A program made the position numbers and the translations under genes. From positions 1 to 43,625 of the forward strand of contig CAJUQM010000022.1 in NCBI GenBank assembly GCA_910588005.1: DNA of 43,625 bases, written 5' to 3'. This DNA is from an uncultured Oscillibacter sp. (GTDB lineage: Bacteria; Bacillota; Clostridia; Oscillospirales; Oscillospiraceae). Numbering within the stretch: the stretch's first letter is position 1; the number at the start of each line of letters is the position of its first letter. Below the pieces are notes generated by a model that did no database searches, was not told where the DNA came from, and worked only from the letters and a program-made list of their open reading frames with translations. This document shows positions 32,343 through 40,714 of the stretch, one piece after another.

Positions 32343-32951
32343 ATGTCTGTTGAGCTGTGGGCCGCCAAGATCGAGCGGGCGCTGACGGAAGAGGAGGCGG
32401 AGATTATGATGGCGCTTCTGCCCGCAGAGCGCAGGGAGCGGCTGCTGCGGATTCAGGAGGAGAGACGCCGGGAGCCATTGTGCGCCTATTATATTTTACG
32501 CTGCGCGCTCCAGGAACAGTACGGTTGGAGGGAATTTCCCCAAATTGCCTGGACGGATCTGGGAAAACCCTATTTTCCGGAGCATTCAGAAGTGCAGTTC
32601 AGCTTGAGCCACACCGGCGGCGCCGTGCTGGTGGGACTCTCGGAAAAGCCCTTAGGCGTGGATATTGAACACATTCGCCCGGTGAGCCGGCGGTCCATGC
32701 GCAGGCTGGCGGATGTGTGCACGGAGGAGGAGTTTTTTCGCTGCTGGGTTAGGCGGGAGGCGAGGACCAAACGCAGCGGCGACGGGATTGCGACAATGAT
32801 GAGGTCCGAGACGCCTCTGTGGTATGGAGAGACGTATTACGAGATTGAGACCTTTCCCGGATATGCGGCGGGAGTGGCTGCCAACAGCACGGAGGACGCG
32901 GGAACCGTACGGCGGTTTGTTTTGAGAGAGACGCCGCAAAACGCGCCGTGA
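32343..32951 (+). CDS. 4'-phosphopantetheinyl transferase superfamily protein
   Basis: The 202-residue protein is of Sfp type, which moves phosphopantetheine from CoA to a serine of carrier proteins. The two signature motifs are present: FSLSHTGGAVLVGL leading to GVDIEHIRP with the metal-binding acidic pair, and the second W-V-R-R-E-A-R-T-K motif at about 135-143, where KEA is replaced by REA. Sfp-type enzymes usually serve non-ribosomal peptide or polyketide synthases, while AcpS serves fatty acid synthesis. No such synthase is near, so the partner is unknown. It has its own promoter and is followed by a clear terminator at 33064. Spacing to the next gene is 218 bases. Confidence 0.9.
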   Translation: MSVELWAAKIERALTEEEAEIMMALLPAERRERLLRIQEERRREPLCAYYILRCALQEQYGWREFPQIAWTDLGKPYFPEHSEVQFSLSHTGGAVLVGLSEKPLGVDIEHIRPVSRRSMRRLADVCTEEEFFRCWVRREARTKRSGDGIATMMRSETPLWYGETYYEIETFPGYAAGVAANSTEDAGTVRRFVLRETPQNAP

Positions 32952-33063
32952 GAAGGCGCGCCGGCCGGGATTGGCCCGGACTCCTTCGAAAAGGGAAGAC
33001 CGGCTTCGCCCCGAACTGGGGCGGTTTTGGCGGCGAGACGGGAGAGAGGACAGGGGGCTTGTG

Positions 33064-33097
33064 GGCAGGGAGGGCGCTCCCTGCCTGAATTTTTTTG
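33064..33097 (+). terminator. Rho-independent terminator after the phosphopantetheinyl transferase gene
   Basis: GGCAGGGAG (33064-33072) pairs with CTCCCTGCC (33077-33085) around GGCG, followed by TGAA and seven or eight T. Confidence 0.9.
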
Positions 33098-33169
33098 TTT
33101 TTGCGCAACCAAAGAGAGCTTTTTTCCGACTAAAGGAGTGAAAGCGGCTTTCAAAAGGAAGTGAGGAAT

Positions 33170-33721
33170 ATGGAGGACAAGGACATCATCGAGCTGTACT
33201 GGCAGCGTTCTGAGGAGGCCATTCGGGCCACGGCGGCAAAGTACGGCGGCTACTGCGCCGCCATTATCCGCCGGGTGCTGGGGGACGGCCGGGACGGAGA
33301 GGAGTGCCTGAACGATACCTGGCTGGGGGCCTGGAACGCCATGCCGCCCCAGCGCCCCAGGCGGCTGCCGCCCTTTTTGGGGCGTATCGCCCGCAATACG
33401 GCGCTGGACCGCTATGATTACAACACCGCCCAGAGCCGGAGCGGCTTTTCGGCGGTGCTGGAGGAACTGTCCGAGTGTGTGGGAAATTCGCCCATGGAGG
33501 AGGACTTTGACCTGCGGCGGCTGGGGGAGACCATCTCGGCATATCTGGACACGGTCTCGCCGGAGTGCCGGCGGGTGTTTTTGCGGCGGTATTGGTACTG
33601 CGACTCCCTCCAGGAGATCGCCGCCGGATACGGCTTTACCCAGGGGAAGGTGAAGTCCCTGCTCCACCGTGCCCGAAGGGGACTGCGGGCCTATTTGATC
33701 GAGGAGGGTTATGACTTATGA
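33170..33721 (+). CDS. Sigma-70 family RNA polymerase sigma factor (ECF-like)
   Basis: The 183-residue protein has region 2 (LYWQRSEEAIRATAAKYGGY with EECLNDTWLGAWNAMPP) and region 4 (SLQEIAAGYGFTQGKVKSLL, HRARRGLRAYL), with no region 1 or 3. It is therefore an alternative sigma of the extracytoplasmic-function kind. I prefer the ATG at 33170, with AAGGAAGTGAGG upstream, over a GTG at 33161. Its stop overlaps the start of a membrane protein gene (ATGA), the usual layout of a sigma factor and its anti-sigma. The signal sensed is unknown, and no typical ECF self-promoter was recognised. Confidence 0.9.
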   Translation: MEDKDIIELYWQRSEEAIRATAAKYGGYCAAIIRRVLGDGRDGEECLNDTWLGAWNAMPPQRPRRLPPFLGRIARNTALDRYDYNTAQSRSGFSAVLEELSECVGNSPMEEDFDLRRLGETISAYLDTVSPECRRVFLRRYWYCDSLQEIAAGYGFTQGKVKSLLHRARRGLRAYLIEEGYDL

Positions 33722-34761
33722 CGAAAGAGGAGCTGTTTCGGGCTGTGGGGGAGGTCCGGGAGGATCAGATCACAGACGCGGAACGCGTAAAAAGGCAGAA
33801 CCGCCCCTGGCGGCGGTACGGGATGCTGGCGGCCTGTCTGGCACTGGTGCTGGCGGGAGGTTTTGCCCTGGAATACCTGGAGGATACGCGGAGATGGGCG
33901 GAACTGGAGGGAAATTTTCAGACTGCGGATCATCCCGAGAGCGCTCCGGACTCCGGCGGCGGTTTGGACGGCGCGGAATACTGGGACAGCGCTGGAAAAC
34001 GCCCCGCCTCCAACTACTCAACCGGTGTGGAGATCGCGGAGCTGCAGGGGCGGGATGGGGAAAACGCGTCCACAAAGCGGGCGGAGGGAGACTCCGCAGA
34101 TCAGGCGAAGGTCGACTCGTCGGCCTGTCTGGCCTGGCTGTCCCCGGAGGAGATCTTCGCCCAGGATACGGTGATCTTTCGGGGAACGGTCCGGGACCTG
34201 CGGTACTATGTTGTGGAGAGAGAAGGCTTTGAGATGCAGTACACTGTGGCGGATGTGGAGGTCACCGGCCCCATCCGGGGAGACCTGACGGCAGGAGAGA
34301 CCCGGACCGTACTCTACATGGGCGGGCCGGATATGTCCACCAGCGTTTCCGGTCCTCTGGATGCGTTGGGGACGGGCAGCGACGCTATCTTCATGCCCAT
34401 TGCCGCCACGCCGGAGACCGGACGGCGGGACGGGGACAGCTGGTTCTGCTACGCCGACCTGGGGGAGTTCTACCTCTCCGAGGGGCTGCGGTACGTGTTC
34501 CTGGACACCGGGGACGGCCTGCGCTTTGAGCGGGGCCTCTATGAGGAGATCTCGGAGGCGGAGACGCTGGATGACATTGCGGACTATATCCGGGGGATGA
34601 TCGGGGAGACGGAGCGGGTGCAGCCCGCCGCAGTTCCCGCAGAGCCTCAGCCGGACCCGGCGGAGACCGGTCCCGCCCTGCTGGACCCCAGCTATGGGGT
34701 GGAGGAACCCAGCGGAGGCCGGGCGGCGTCCGCAGGAGCGTCTGACGGAACAGACGGGTAG
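33718..34761 (+). CDS. Single-pass membrane protein, probable anti-sigma factor
   Basis: The 347-residue protein has a short cytoplasmic part (residues 1-33: TKEELFRAVGEVREDQITDA and a basic run), one membrane segment (YGMLAACLALVLAGGFALEY, about 34-53) and a long acidic outside domain. The outside part has a low-complexity stretch, then a folded region from about 137 to 285 with FRGTVRDLRYYVVEREGFEM, a beta-rich pattern. The tail is rich in P, A and G. I do not recognise a named anti-sigma domain in the short cytoplasmic part, but the four-base overlap with the sigma gene and the topology make that role the best guess. It ends before a bidirectional terminator. Confidence 0.72.
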   Translation: MTKEELFRAVGEVREDQITDAERVKRQNRPWRRYGMLAACLALVLAGGFALEYLEDTRRWAELEGNFQTADHPESAPDSGGGLDGAEYWDSAGKRPASNYSTGVEIAELQGRDGENASTKRAEGDSADQAKVDSSACLAWLSPEEIFAQDTVIFRGTVRDLRYYVVEREGFEMQYTVADVEVTGPIRGDLTAGETRTVLYMGGPDMSTSVSGPLDALGTGSDAIFMPIAATPETGRRDGDSWFCYADLGEFYLSEGLRYVFLDTGDGLRFERGLYEEISEAETLDDIADYIRGMIGETERVQPAAVPAEPQPDPAETGPALLDPSYGVEEPSGGRAASAGASDGTDG

Positions 34762-34793
34762 ATTCGGCCCCGGCATCCTGCCTCCGCGCATTC

Positions 34794-34830
34794 AAAACGC
34801 TCCTGGCCCTTTTGGGGCCAGGAGCGTTTT
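34794..34830. terminator. Bidirectional terminator
   Basis: AAAACGCTCCTGGCCC (34794-34809) pairs with GGGCCAGGAGCGTTTT (34815-34830) around a short T loop. It has A and T runs on both sides, serving the sigma operon and the M20 gene. Confidence 0.92.
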
Positions 34831-34880
34831 AGGGCCATACTGCCCCTGTGGAGAAGAACTGCGGAGGGCGAGCGGCGAGG

Positions 34881-36065
34881 TCATTTCAAAAGCGCCCGCA
34901 TGATGGCCTGATAGCTCTCGCAGGCCAGATACAGCTGTTCCAGCTCGATGTACTCGTCGTCCGTGTGAGCCAGATTTTCCGGAGAGGGTCCCAGGCCCAC
35001 GGTTGGAATGCCTGCCTCCCCGGCGTAATGGCTGCCATTGGTGCAGAAGCTGTACTGTGTTACTCCGATCTCCCGGCCCATGGCCCGCAGCTCTGCCAGA
35101 ATCTCCTGGACAAAACCGCACTCCTCATTGTACAGCCAGGCGGGGAAGAACCGCCGTGCCTGAATGGTGTTCCCGGTATAGCAGGACGCCTGCCCCCCGG
35201 CGTAGGAGACCTTGGCGCGGATGGCGGGATCTGCCGCCATGAGTTTGTCCAGCAGGGCCTGCAGCGGGGCCAGAACGCTCTCCTCCGTCTCGCCCGGCAG
35301 AAGGCGCCGGTCATAGGTTGCCCGGCAGTGAGAGGGGACCACGGACGCGCCGGGGTAGGGGGAGGACTTGATGTCCGTCAGCTCCAGGATTCCCTTTCCC
35401 AGCACCGGATGTTCGGGGCAGGGCAGCTGCCGGATGGCCTCCACCACTTTGCACATGGCGTAGACCGCGTTGACGCCCTTGTCCGGGTTGGCGGAGTGGG
35501 CGGGTGTGCCGAAGGTCTCTACCACGATCTCCGCCCGGCCCCGCTGGCCAATCTTGAGATCGCACAGGGATGCCTCTCCAATCACCACGTAGTCCGGATG
35601 GACGGTCTGACTGACGCTCCGGGCGGCCACGCCCTCAAAGCACTCCTCGTGCACGGTACCTGCGATGTAGATCTCTCCGCCGAAGCCGCGGTTCCGGTCC
35701 TGGCTGAAAAAGCGGGCGGCGGCAGTAAAGGCGGCCACGGCGCCCTTCATATCTGAGGTTCCCCGGCCGTACATCCGCCCGTCCACGATCTCACAGCCAT
35801 AGGGATCATGGGTCCAGGCGGCTGGATTTGCCACGGGAACGGTGTCCAAGTGCCCGTCGAACAATACTTTGGGACCGGGACGGCTTCCGGAAAGCCTTCC
35901 GATGACGCTGCCGGAATCATCCGTGGTTACCTCGTCAAAACCATGACGCAGCATGTACTGCTTTAGAACTCCGGCGGCTCCGTCCTCAGATCCGGATTCG
36001 CTTTGCTGCGCCACCAAATTCCTGGTGAGTTCCTCCAGCTCATCTTTTCGCTTGTCACACAGCAT
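34881..36065 (-). CDS. M20 family metallohydrolase, YgeY-like
   Basis: The 394-residue protein is a two-domain M20 dinuclear zinc hydrolase. Metal and catalytic residues are visible: His72 and Asp74 in FDGHLDTVPV, Asp105 in TSDMKGA, Glu140 and Glu141 in VHEECFE, and His367 in NLAHTDDEY. The lid domain has RGRAEIVVETFGTPAHSANP. The overall motif string (WTHDPYGCEIVDGRMYGRG, then the DRRLLPGETEES block and FCTNGSHY) is closest to YgeY, a putative hydrolase linked to selenium and purine metabolism, rather than DapE or ArgE. The substrate is probably an N-acyl or carbamoyl compound. It stands alone, with its own promoter at 36128-36157, and no selenium gene is near. Confidence 0.87.
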   Translation of the reverse strand: MLCDKRKDELEELTRNLVAQQSESGSEDGAAGVLKQYMLRHGFDEVTTDDSGSVIGRLSGSRPGPKVLFDGHLDTVPVANPAAWTHDPYGCEIVDGRMYGRGTSDMKGAVAAFTAAARFFSQDRNRGFGGEIYIAGTVHEECFEGVAARSVSQTVHPDYVVIGEASLCDLKIGQRGRAEIVVETFGTPAHSANPDKGVNAVYAMCKVVEAIRQLPCPEHPVLGKGILELTDIKSSPYPGASVVPSHCRATYDRRLLPGETEESVLAPLQALLDKLMAADPAIRAKVSYAGGQASCYTGNTIQARRFFPAWLYNEECGFVQEILAELRAMGREIGVTQYSFCTNGSHYAGEAGIPTVGLGPSPENLAHTDDEYIELEQLYLACESYQAIMRALLK

Positions 36066-36127
36066 GGTAAAAAATCTCCTCTCAAGATCGATTGTTTCCG
36101 CACGGCGGCATGGAAAAGTTCATCTCT

Positions 36128-36157
36128 ATTGTAAGCTTCTTTTGAGCTTCCTGTCAA
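36128..36157 (-). promoter_or_regulatory. Promoter of the M20 hydrolase gene
   Basis: On the minus strand, TTGACA (36157-36152), 18 bases, TACAAT (36133-36128). Confidence 0.8.
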
Positions 36158-36516
36158 TGGACTCGTGATAGAGGGCAGAATTGAGCCGCTGCGGGAGGCG
36201 CGGAAGCGGTCGGAAGGCAGGGTCTCGATAGGCCGGCGAGCCGTGTAAGAGCGAAACTGCGGTGCGCGGCCGCGAGAACCAGGGGAGCCTCTGGAACTCT
36301 CCGGCATTCCCGGACGGGGGCTGCCGTGACCTGGCGCTCCACGGAGATTTTCAGAGGGGATTTGCGCCCCCAACCGGGCGTTTGACCGGATTCTTCCTTC
36401 CGGTTTCTGCTTTAGCCGGATGATCCCTGGAATGTGTTTTTAAAACCCGGGAAATATATACAAAATCCCAGGCGCCGCCCATGGAAAAATCAGATGAGGC
36501 TGGGAGCGGTAAATGA

Positions 36517-36545
36517 TTGCCTAACAGGGCAAAAGGTGGTATACT
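36517..36545 (+). promoter_or_regulatory. trpS promoter
   Basis: TTGCCT (36517-36522), 17 bases, TATACT (36540-36545). TTGCC and GGCAA (36528-36532) form an inverted repeat over the -35 and spacer, a possible operator. The leader is only about 70 bases. Confidence 0.75.
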
Positions 36546-36622
36546 ATTGTACTGAGTTGGTTTATGTCAATCTGCCCCGGCGGTTTGTCCCTCCGGCGGC
36601 ATCAAAACAGCGAGGTGCGAAT

Positions 36623-37630
36623 ATGGAAAGACAAGAGCGAAAAAAGCGGGTATTCAGCGGTATTCAGCCCAGCGGCGATTTGACACTGGGCTCCTATATG
36701 GGTGCGATCAAAAACTGGGTGGCGATGCAGGACGAGTATGACTGCCTGTACTGCATTGTGGATCTCCACGCCATCACCGTGCGGCAGAATCCGGCGGACC
36801 TGCGCCGCCGGGCGCTGGAGCAGCTGGCCCAGTATGTCGCCTGCGGCCTGGACCCCCAAAAGAGCATTCTCTTCGTCCAGAGCCATGTTCCCCAGCATGC
36901 GGAGCTGGGCTGGATTCTGGGCTGCTACACCCAGTTTGGCGAGCTGAGCCGCATGACGCAGTTCAAGCAGAAGTCCCAGCAGCACGCCGACAATATCACC
37001 GCCGGTCTTTTTACTTACCCGGTGCTGATGGCCGCGGATATTTTGCTCTACCAGGCGGATTACGTGCCGGTGGGGGAGGACCAGCGCCAGCATGTGGAGC
37101 TGTGCCGGGACATTGCCCAGCGGTTCAACGGCGTTTACAGCGACACCTTTGTCCTGCCCGAGGCGTTCATCCAGCGGGTTGACCAGGGAGCCAGGATCAT
37201 GAGTCTGGGCAACCCCTTAAGCAAGATGAGCAAATCGGACCCGGAGGGCTGTGTTAACCTGATGGACCCGCCGGAGATGATCCAGCGGAAGTTCAAGCGG
37301 GCTGTTACCGACAGTGAGACCAGTGTCCGCTACGATAAGGAGAACAAGCCCGGCGTGTCCAATCTGCTGACCATCTACTGTGCCGCGTCCGGCAAAACGA
37401 TGGAGGAGGCTGAGGCAGAGTTTGCCGGCCAGGGATATGGCGTGTTTAAGCCCGCCGTGGGTGAGGCGGTGATTGAGCTTCTGCGTCCCATGCGGGAGGA
37501 GGCGGCCCGTCTGCTGGGGGACAAGGCCTATCTTGAGAGCATCTACCGGGAGGGCGCCCAGAGGGCCGGCCGGCTGGCGCAGCGGACTCTGGATAAGGTC
37601 CACCGGAAGATCGGCTTCATCGCCCGCTGA
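36623..37630 (+). CDS. trpS: Tryptophan--tRNA ligase
   Basis: The 335-residue protein is a class I synthetase charging tRNA-Trp. The HIGH-type signature is PSGDLTLGSY (residues 16-25) and KMSKS is at 201-205. Other family blocks such as NITAGLFTYPVLMAADILLY and DQRQHVELCRDIAQRFN are present. The ATG at 36623 is preceded by GAGG eight bases away; the longer open frame back to 36434 runs through the promoter and is not real. A promoter at 36517 leaves a leader of about 70 bases, too short for a T-box. The next gene begins 11 bases later. Confidence 0.96.
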   Translation: MERQERKKRVFSGIQPSGDLTLGSYMGAIKNWVAMQDEYDCLYCIVDLHAITVRQNPADLRRRALEQLAQYVACGLDPQKSILFVQSHVPQHAELGWILGCYTQFGELSRMTQFKQKSQQHADNITAGLFTYPVLMAADILLYQADYVPVGEDQRQHVELCRDIAQRFNGVYSDTFVLPEAFIQRVDQGARIMSLGNPLSKMSKSDPEGCVNLMDPPEMIQRKFKRAVTDSETSVRYDKENKPGVSNLLTIYCAASGKTMEEAEAEFAGQGYGVFKPAVGEAVIELLRPMREEAARLLGDKAYLESIYREGAQRAGRLAQRTLDKVHRKIGFIAR

Positions 37631-37641
37631 AGGGGAACGAC

Positions 37642-38763
37642 ATGGTATTTCAAACACAGACGGTGGCCTATGTGGTGCTGGCCCTTTTAACGGCTCTGGC
37701 GGTCAGTTTTCTCATGACCCCGGTGGTAAAGACCTTCGCCTACAAGGTGGGAGCGATCGACGTGCCGAAGGACGACCGCCGGATGCACCAAAAACCCATC
37801 CCAAGACTGGGGGGGCTGGCTATTTTCTTCGGCTTTATGGTCAGCATTCTGCTTTTTGTGGAGATTACGCCGGAGATGCGGAGTATCCTCCTGGGGGCGG
37901 TGATGATTGTGGTGCTGGGCGTGGTGGATGACATTATGGCCCTGCCGGCCATGCTGAAATTCGTCGTTCAGATCGCAGCCGCCATGATCCCCGCTATGAG
38001 CGGCGTGGTGATTCAGGCTTTTTCAAATCCCAATATTTTCTCAGACAATCTGTATTGGGTCCTGGGCTGGCTGTCGGTGCCCTTTACGGTGCTGTGGATC
38101 GTGGCCATCACCAACGCCGTGAATCTGATCGACGGATTGGACGGTTTGGCGGACGGCGTGTCCGCCATCTCCGCCACCACGGTGCTGATCATTGCCCTAA
38201 TGGCCTCGGAGATCCAGGTGGCCATTGTGATGGCGGCGCTGGTGGGGGCCTGCGTAGGCTTTATTCCCTACAATCTCAATCCCGCCAAAATGTTTATGGG
38301 GGACACGGGAGCCACCTTTCTGGGCTACATTCTGGCCACCATGTCCATCCAGGGCCTTTTTAAGTTTTACGCGGTGATTTCCTTTGCGGTGCCCTTTTTG
38401 ATTTTGGGACTGCCCATTTTTGACACGGCCTTTGCCTTTATCCGCCGGGTTGCCCACGGACAGAGTCCCATGCACGCCGACCGGGGCCATATCCACCACC
38501 GCCTGATCGACATGGGCCTGAGCCAGAAGCAGGCCGTGGCCACGCTGTACGTGATCTCCGCGATTCTGGGCCTCTCTGCGGTGGTGCTGACCACCGGGGG
38601 AGAGCAGAAGGCCATGCTGCTGTTTGCGGCCCTTTGTATCGTGGGGGTTGTGGCGGCCCGGGTGGTCTTTCCCAAGGAACTTCGGGAGGAGATCCATGAG
38701 GAGATCGAGGAGCTGAAAGACCGCGGACACGGCGAAGAGGAGAGAGGAGACGGGGAATCCTGA
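37642..38763 (+). CDS. MraY/WecA-type undecaprenyl-phosphate sugar-1-phosphate transferase
   Basis: The 373-residue membrane enzyme has about eleven hydrophobic segments and the polyprenyl-phosphate transferase motifs. DDRRMHQKPIPRLGG comes in the first loop, then the aspartate pair in GVVDDIMALP, NAVNLIDGLDGLADGVSAIS, NPAKMFMGDTGATFLGY, and the histidine loop HADRGHIHHRLIDMG that marks WecA/TagO rather than MraY. It moves GlcNAc-1-phosphate (typically) from UDP-GlcNAc to undecaprenyl phosphate, the first step of teichoic acid or surface polymer synthesis. The ATG follows AAGGGG. Its stop is one base from the ATG of wecB, so the two are coupled, fitting a pathway that also makes UDP-ManNAc. 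Confidence 0.93.
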   Translation: MVFQTQTVAYVVLALLTALAVSFLMTPVVKTFAYKVGAIDVPKDDRRMHQKPIPRLGGLAIFFGFMVSILLFVEITPEMRSILLGAVMIVVLGVVDDIMALPAMLKFVVQIAAAMIPAMSGVVIQAFSNPNIFSDNLYWVLGWLSVPFTVLWIVAITNAVNLIDGLDGLADGVSAISATTVLIIALMASEIQVAIVMAALVGACVGFIPYNLNPAKMFMGDTGATFLGYILATMSIQGLFKFYAVISFAVPFLILGLPIFDTAFAFIRRVAHGQSPMHADRGHIHHRLIDMGLSQKQAVATLYVISAILGLSAVVLTTGGEQKAMLLFAALCIVGVVAARVVFPKELREEIHEEIEELKDRGHGEEERGDGES

Positions 38764-38764
38764 A

Positions 38765-39913
38765 ATGGACAAGCTGCGAATTTTGAGTGTTTTTGGCACG
38801 CGGCCGGAGGCCATTAAGATGTGTCCTCTGGTGAAGGAGCTGTCATCCCGGCAGGGGATCGAGAGCCTCTGCTGTGTCACCGCCCAGCACCGCCAGATGC
38901 TGGACTCCGTATTGCAGGTCTTTGACCTGAGACCGGATTGGGACCTGGATATTATGACGCCCCGGCAGACTCTGTCCGCGATTACCGGCAAATGCCTCGC
39001 CGGTATGGATGAGGCGCTGGAGGCGTTGAAGCCGGACATGGTGCTGGTTCACGGGGATACCTCCACTACCTTTGCGGGGGCGCTGTCCGCCTTTTACCAC
39101 CGGATTCCAGTGGGGCATGTGGAGGCGGGCCTGCGGACACACGATAAGTACTCCCCCTTCCCGGAGGAGATGAACCGCCTGCTGGTCTCCGGAATCGCGG
39201 ATATGCACTTTTGTCCCACCGCCGGCAACCGGGAAAATCTCTGCCGGGAGGGACACACCCAAAACCTCTTTATCACTGGCAATACGGTGATTGACGCCCT
39301 GGGAACCACGGTTCAAAAGGACTACCGGTTTGCCACGGAGGAACTCAACCGCCTGCCCTATGGGGAGAAGAAGGTCCTTTTGGTCACTTGCCACCGGCGG
39401 GAGAACTACGGTGAGCCGATGAGAAACATCTTTCTGGCCCTGCGGCAGATTGCCGAACAGCATCCGGAGGTGGAACTGGTCTATCCGGTGCACCTCAGCC
39501 CGGTGGTCCGGGAGGCGGTGGACAGGGACCTCCGGGGCGCGCCCCGGGTTCATCTGATTGAACCTCTGCCCGCCGACGAGATGCACAACCTGATAGCCCG
39601 CTGCTACCTGGTGCTGACAGATTCCGGCGGGCTTCAGGAGGAGGCCCCCGCCCTGGGAAAGCCCGTCCTGGTCCTGCGCCGGGAGACGGAGCGGCCGGAG
39701 GCGGTCGCCGCGGGAACGGTAAAGCTGGCCGGCGTGGTGCAGGATGACATCGTCACTATGGCGGAGCGCCTGATCTGCGACAGGGCCGCCTATGAGAAGA
39801 TGGCCCATGCCGTCAATCCCTACGGAGACGGAAACGCCTGCCGCCGCATTGCCGACGCGTTGGAGTGGCGCTGGGGCCTGCGGAAGGAGCGTCCGGAAGA
39901 CTATATCGCCTGA
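38765..39913 (+). CDS. wecB: UDP-N-acetylglucosamine 2-epimerase (non-hydrolysing)
   Basis: The 382-residue protein interconverts UDP-GlcNAc and UDP-ManNAc. Family blocks are clear: SVFGTRPEAIKMCPLVKELS at the start, VTAQHRQMLDSVLQVF, VHGDTSTTFAGALSAFYHRI, VGHVEAGLRTHDKYSPFPEE, FITGNTVIDAL, TCHRRENYGEPMRN and DSGGLQEEAPALGKPVLVLR followed by ETERPEA. UDP-ManNAc supplies wall teichoic acid linkage units or other surface polymers, which fits the TagO/WecA-type gene directly upstream with overlapping translation signals. No tagA-like gene follows in the window. Confidence 0.97.
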   Translation: MDKLRILSVFGTRPEAIKMCPLVKELSSRQGIESLCCVTAQHRQMLDSVLQVFDLRPDWDLDIMTPRQTLSAITGKCLAGMDEALEALKPDMVLVHGDTSTTFAGALSAFYHRIPVGHVEAGLRTHDKYSPFPEEMNRLLVSGIADMHFCPTAGNRENLCREGHTQNLFITGNTVIDALGTTVQKDYRFATEELNRLPYGEKKVLLVTCHRRENYGEPMRNIFLALRQIAEQHPEVELVYPVHLSPVVREAVDRDLRGAPRVHLIEPLPADEMHNLIARCYLVLTDSGGLQEEAPALGKPVLVLRRETERPEAVAAGTVKLAGVVQDDIVTMAERLICDRAAYEKMAHAVNPYGDGNACRRIADALEWRWGLRKERPEDYIA

Positions 39914-39938
39914 GCGGGGATTCCAAAGGAGGGAAGGT

Positions 39939-40679
39939 ATGGATAAGCGGTGGCGGAACCGGGTTACGGTGGCCTTTCTGGCGGTCACGGTGCTGGTTAT
40001 TGCGATGATGCTCAGCGGCACGCTGCACCGCACGCCCCGGATCACCCTTCCCTCCGGCATGCAGGCGGCGGGTCAGACCGTTGTAGGCGGAGAGACGCCG
40101 ACAGTGGTGGAGGTGACGCCGGAGACGGTCCAGACGGCGGTGGCCACCCTCTCGCGCCCTCTGGAATACCGCCGTACGGTGACGGTGGAGCAGCTCTGGA
40201 CGGGCGGCAGCGGCACTTATGAGACGGCGGTGGCCGTCAGCGGCGGCTGGACCCGGACAGACCGGACCTTGGCCGGCGGCCGGGTGCGCCATGTCCTTAC
40301 GGATGGGGAGGTTACCCACATCTGGTATGACGGCGAGACAGAGGTGTATACGGTCCCGGCGGGCGGGATTTCCGCCGACAACGAGCAGAATATCCCCACC
40401 TATGAGGAGATTCTGGATCTCCCTCCGGAGGCCATCGCCGTGGCGGATTACCGGGCAATCTCCGGGGTAAACTGTATTTATGTGGAGACGGCGGAGGACG
40501 GCGAGGGATTTGTCCTCCGGTATTGGGTCAGTGTGGACACGGGGCTGCTGGCGGTGTCGGAGCGGCTGCTGGAGGGGGAGCCGGTGTACCGTATGGCGGC
40601 CCTGGCGCTGGATCAGGCGTCCCCCACCGCGGCGGATTTTACTCTGCCGGACGGCACGCCGCTTTTGGGAGAAGAGTAA
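39939..40679 (+). CDS. Membrane-anchored LolA/RseB-like protein
   Basis: The 246-residue protein starts with a basic stretch and an uncleaved-looking membrane segment (VTVAFLAVTVLVIAMMLSGT, about 9-28). An outside domain follows with the beta-strand pattern of the LolA/RseB/germination-lipoprotein fold: PLEYRRTVTVEQLWTGGSGT, YETAVAVSGGWTRTDRTLAG, a hairpin with THIWYDGETEVYTVPAG, and LRYWVSVDTGLLAVSERLLE near the end. The ATG at 39939 follows AGGAGGG; a longer open frame begins inside wecB and is not real. Proteins of this kind sit in Clostridia near envelope genes and may bind lipid or sense envelope state. The exact role is unknown. Confidence 0.75.
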   Translation: MDKRWRNRVTVAFLAVTVLVIAMMLSGTLHRTPRITLPSGMQAAGQTVVGGETPTVVEVTPETVQTAVATLSRPLEYRRTVTVEQLWTGGSGTYETAVAVSGGWTRTDRTLAGGRVRHVLTDGEVTHIWYDGETEVYTVPAGGISADNEQNIPTYEEILDLPPEAIAVADYRAISGVNCIYVETAEDGEGFVLRYWVSVDTGLLAVSERLLEGEPVYRMAALALDQASPTAADFTLPDGTPLLGEE

Positions 40680-40680
40680 A

Positions 40681-40714
40681 GGACGGCCGGAGCTAACCGC
40701 TCCGGCCGTCCTTT
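40681..40714. terminator. Bidirectional terminator
   Basis: GGACGGCCGGAG (40681-40692) pairs with CTCCGGCCGTCC (40700-40711), followed by TTTAT. AAA before the stem gives a short U tract for the minus strand. Confidence 0.88.

Larger units (their letters stand above)
36066..36622. other. Intergenic region between the M20 gene and trpS
   Basis: These 557 bases contain the M20 promoter on the minus strand (36128-36157), the trpS promoter on the plus strand (36517-36545), and between them about 350 GC-rich bases with a hairpin TCCGG-N12-CCGGA near 36400-36421 but no gene I can support. Short open frames here have no ribosome binding sites. No T-box leader was found before trpS. Confidence 0.6.

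Noticed and set aside
36154..36373. Short minus-strand open frames in the M20-trpS gap.
   Set aside because: They lie upstream of the M20 promoter, have no ribosome binding site and an arginine/proline-rich composition expected of non-coding GC-rich DNA.
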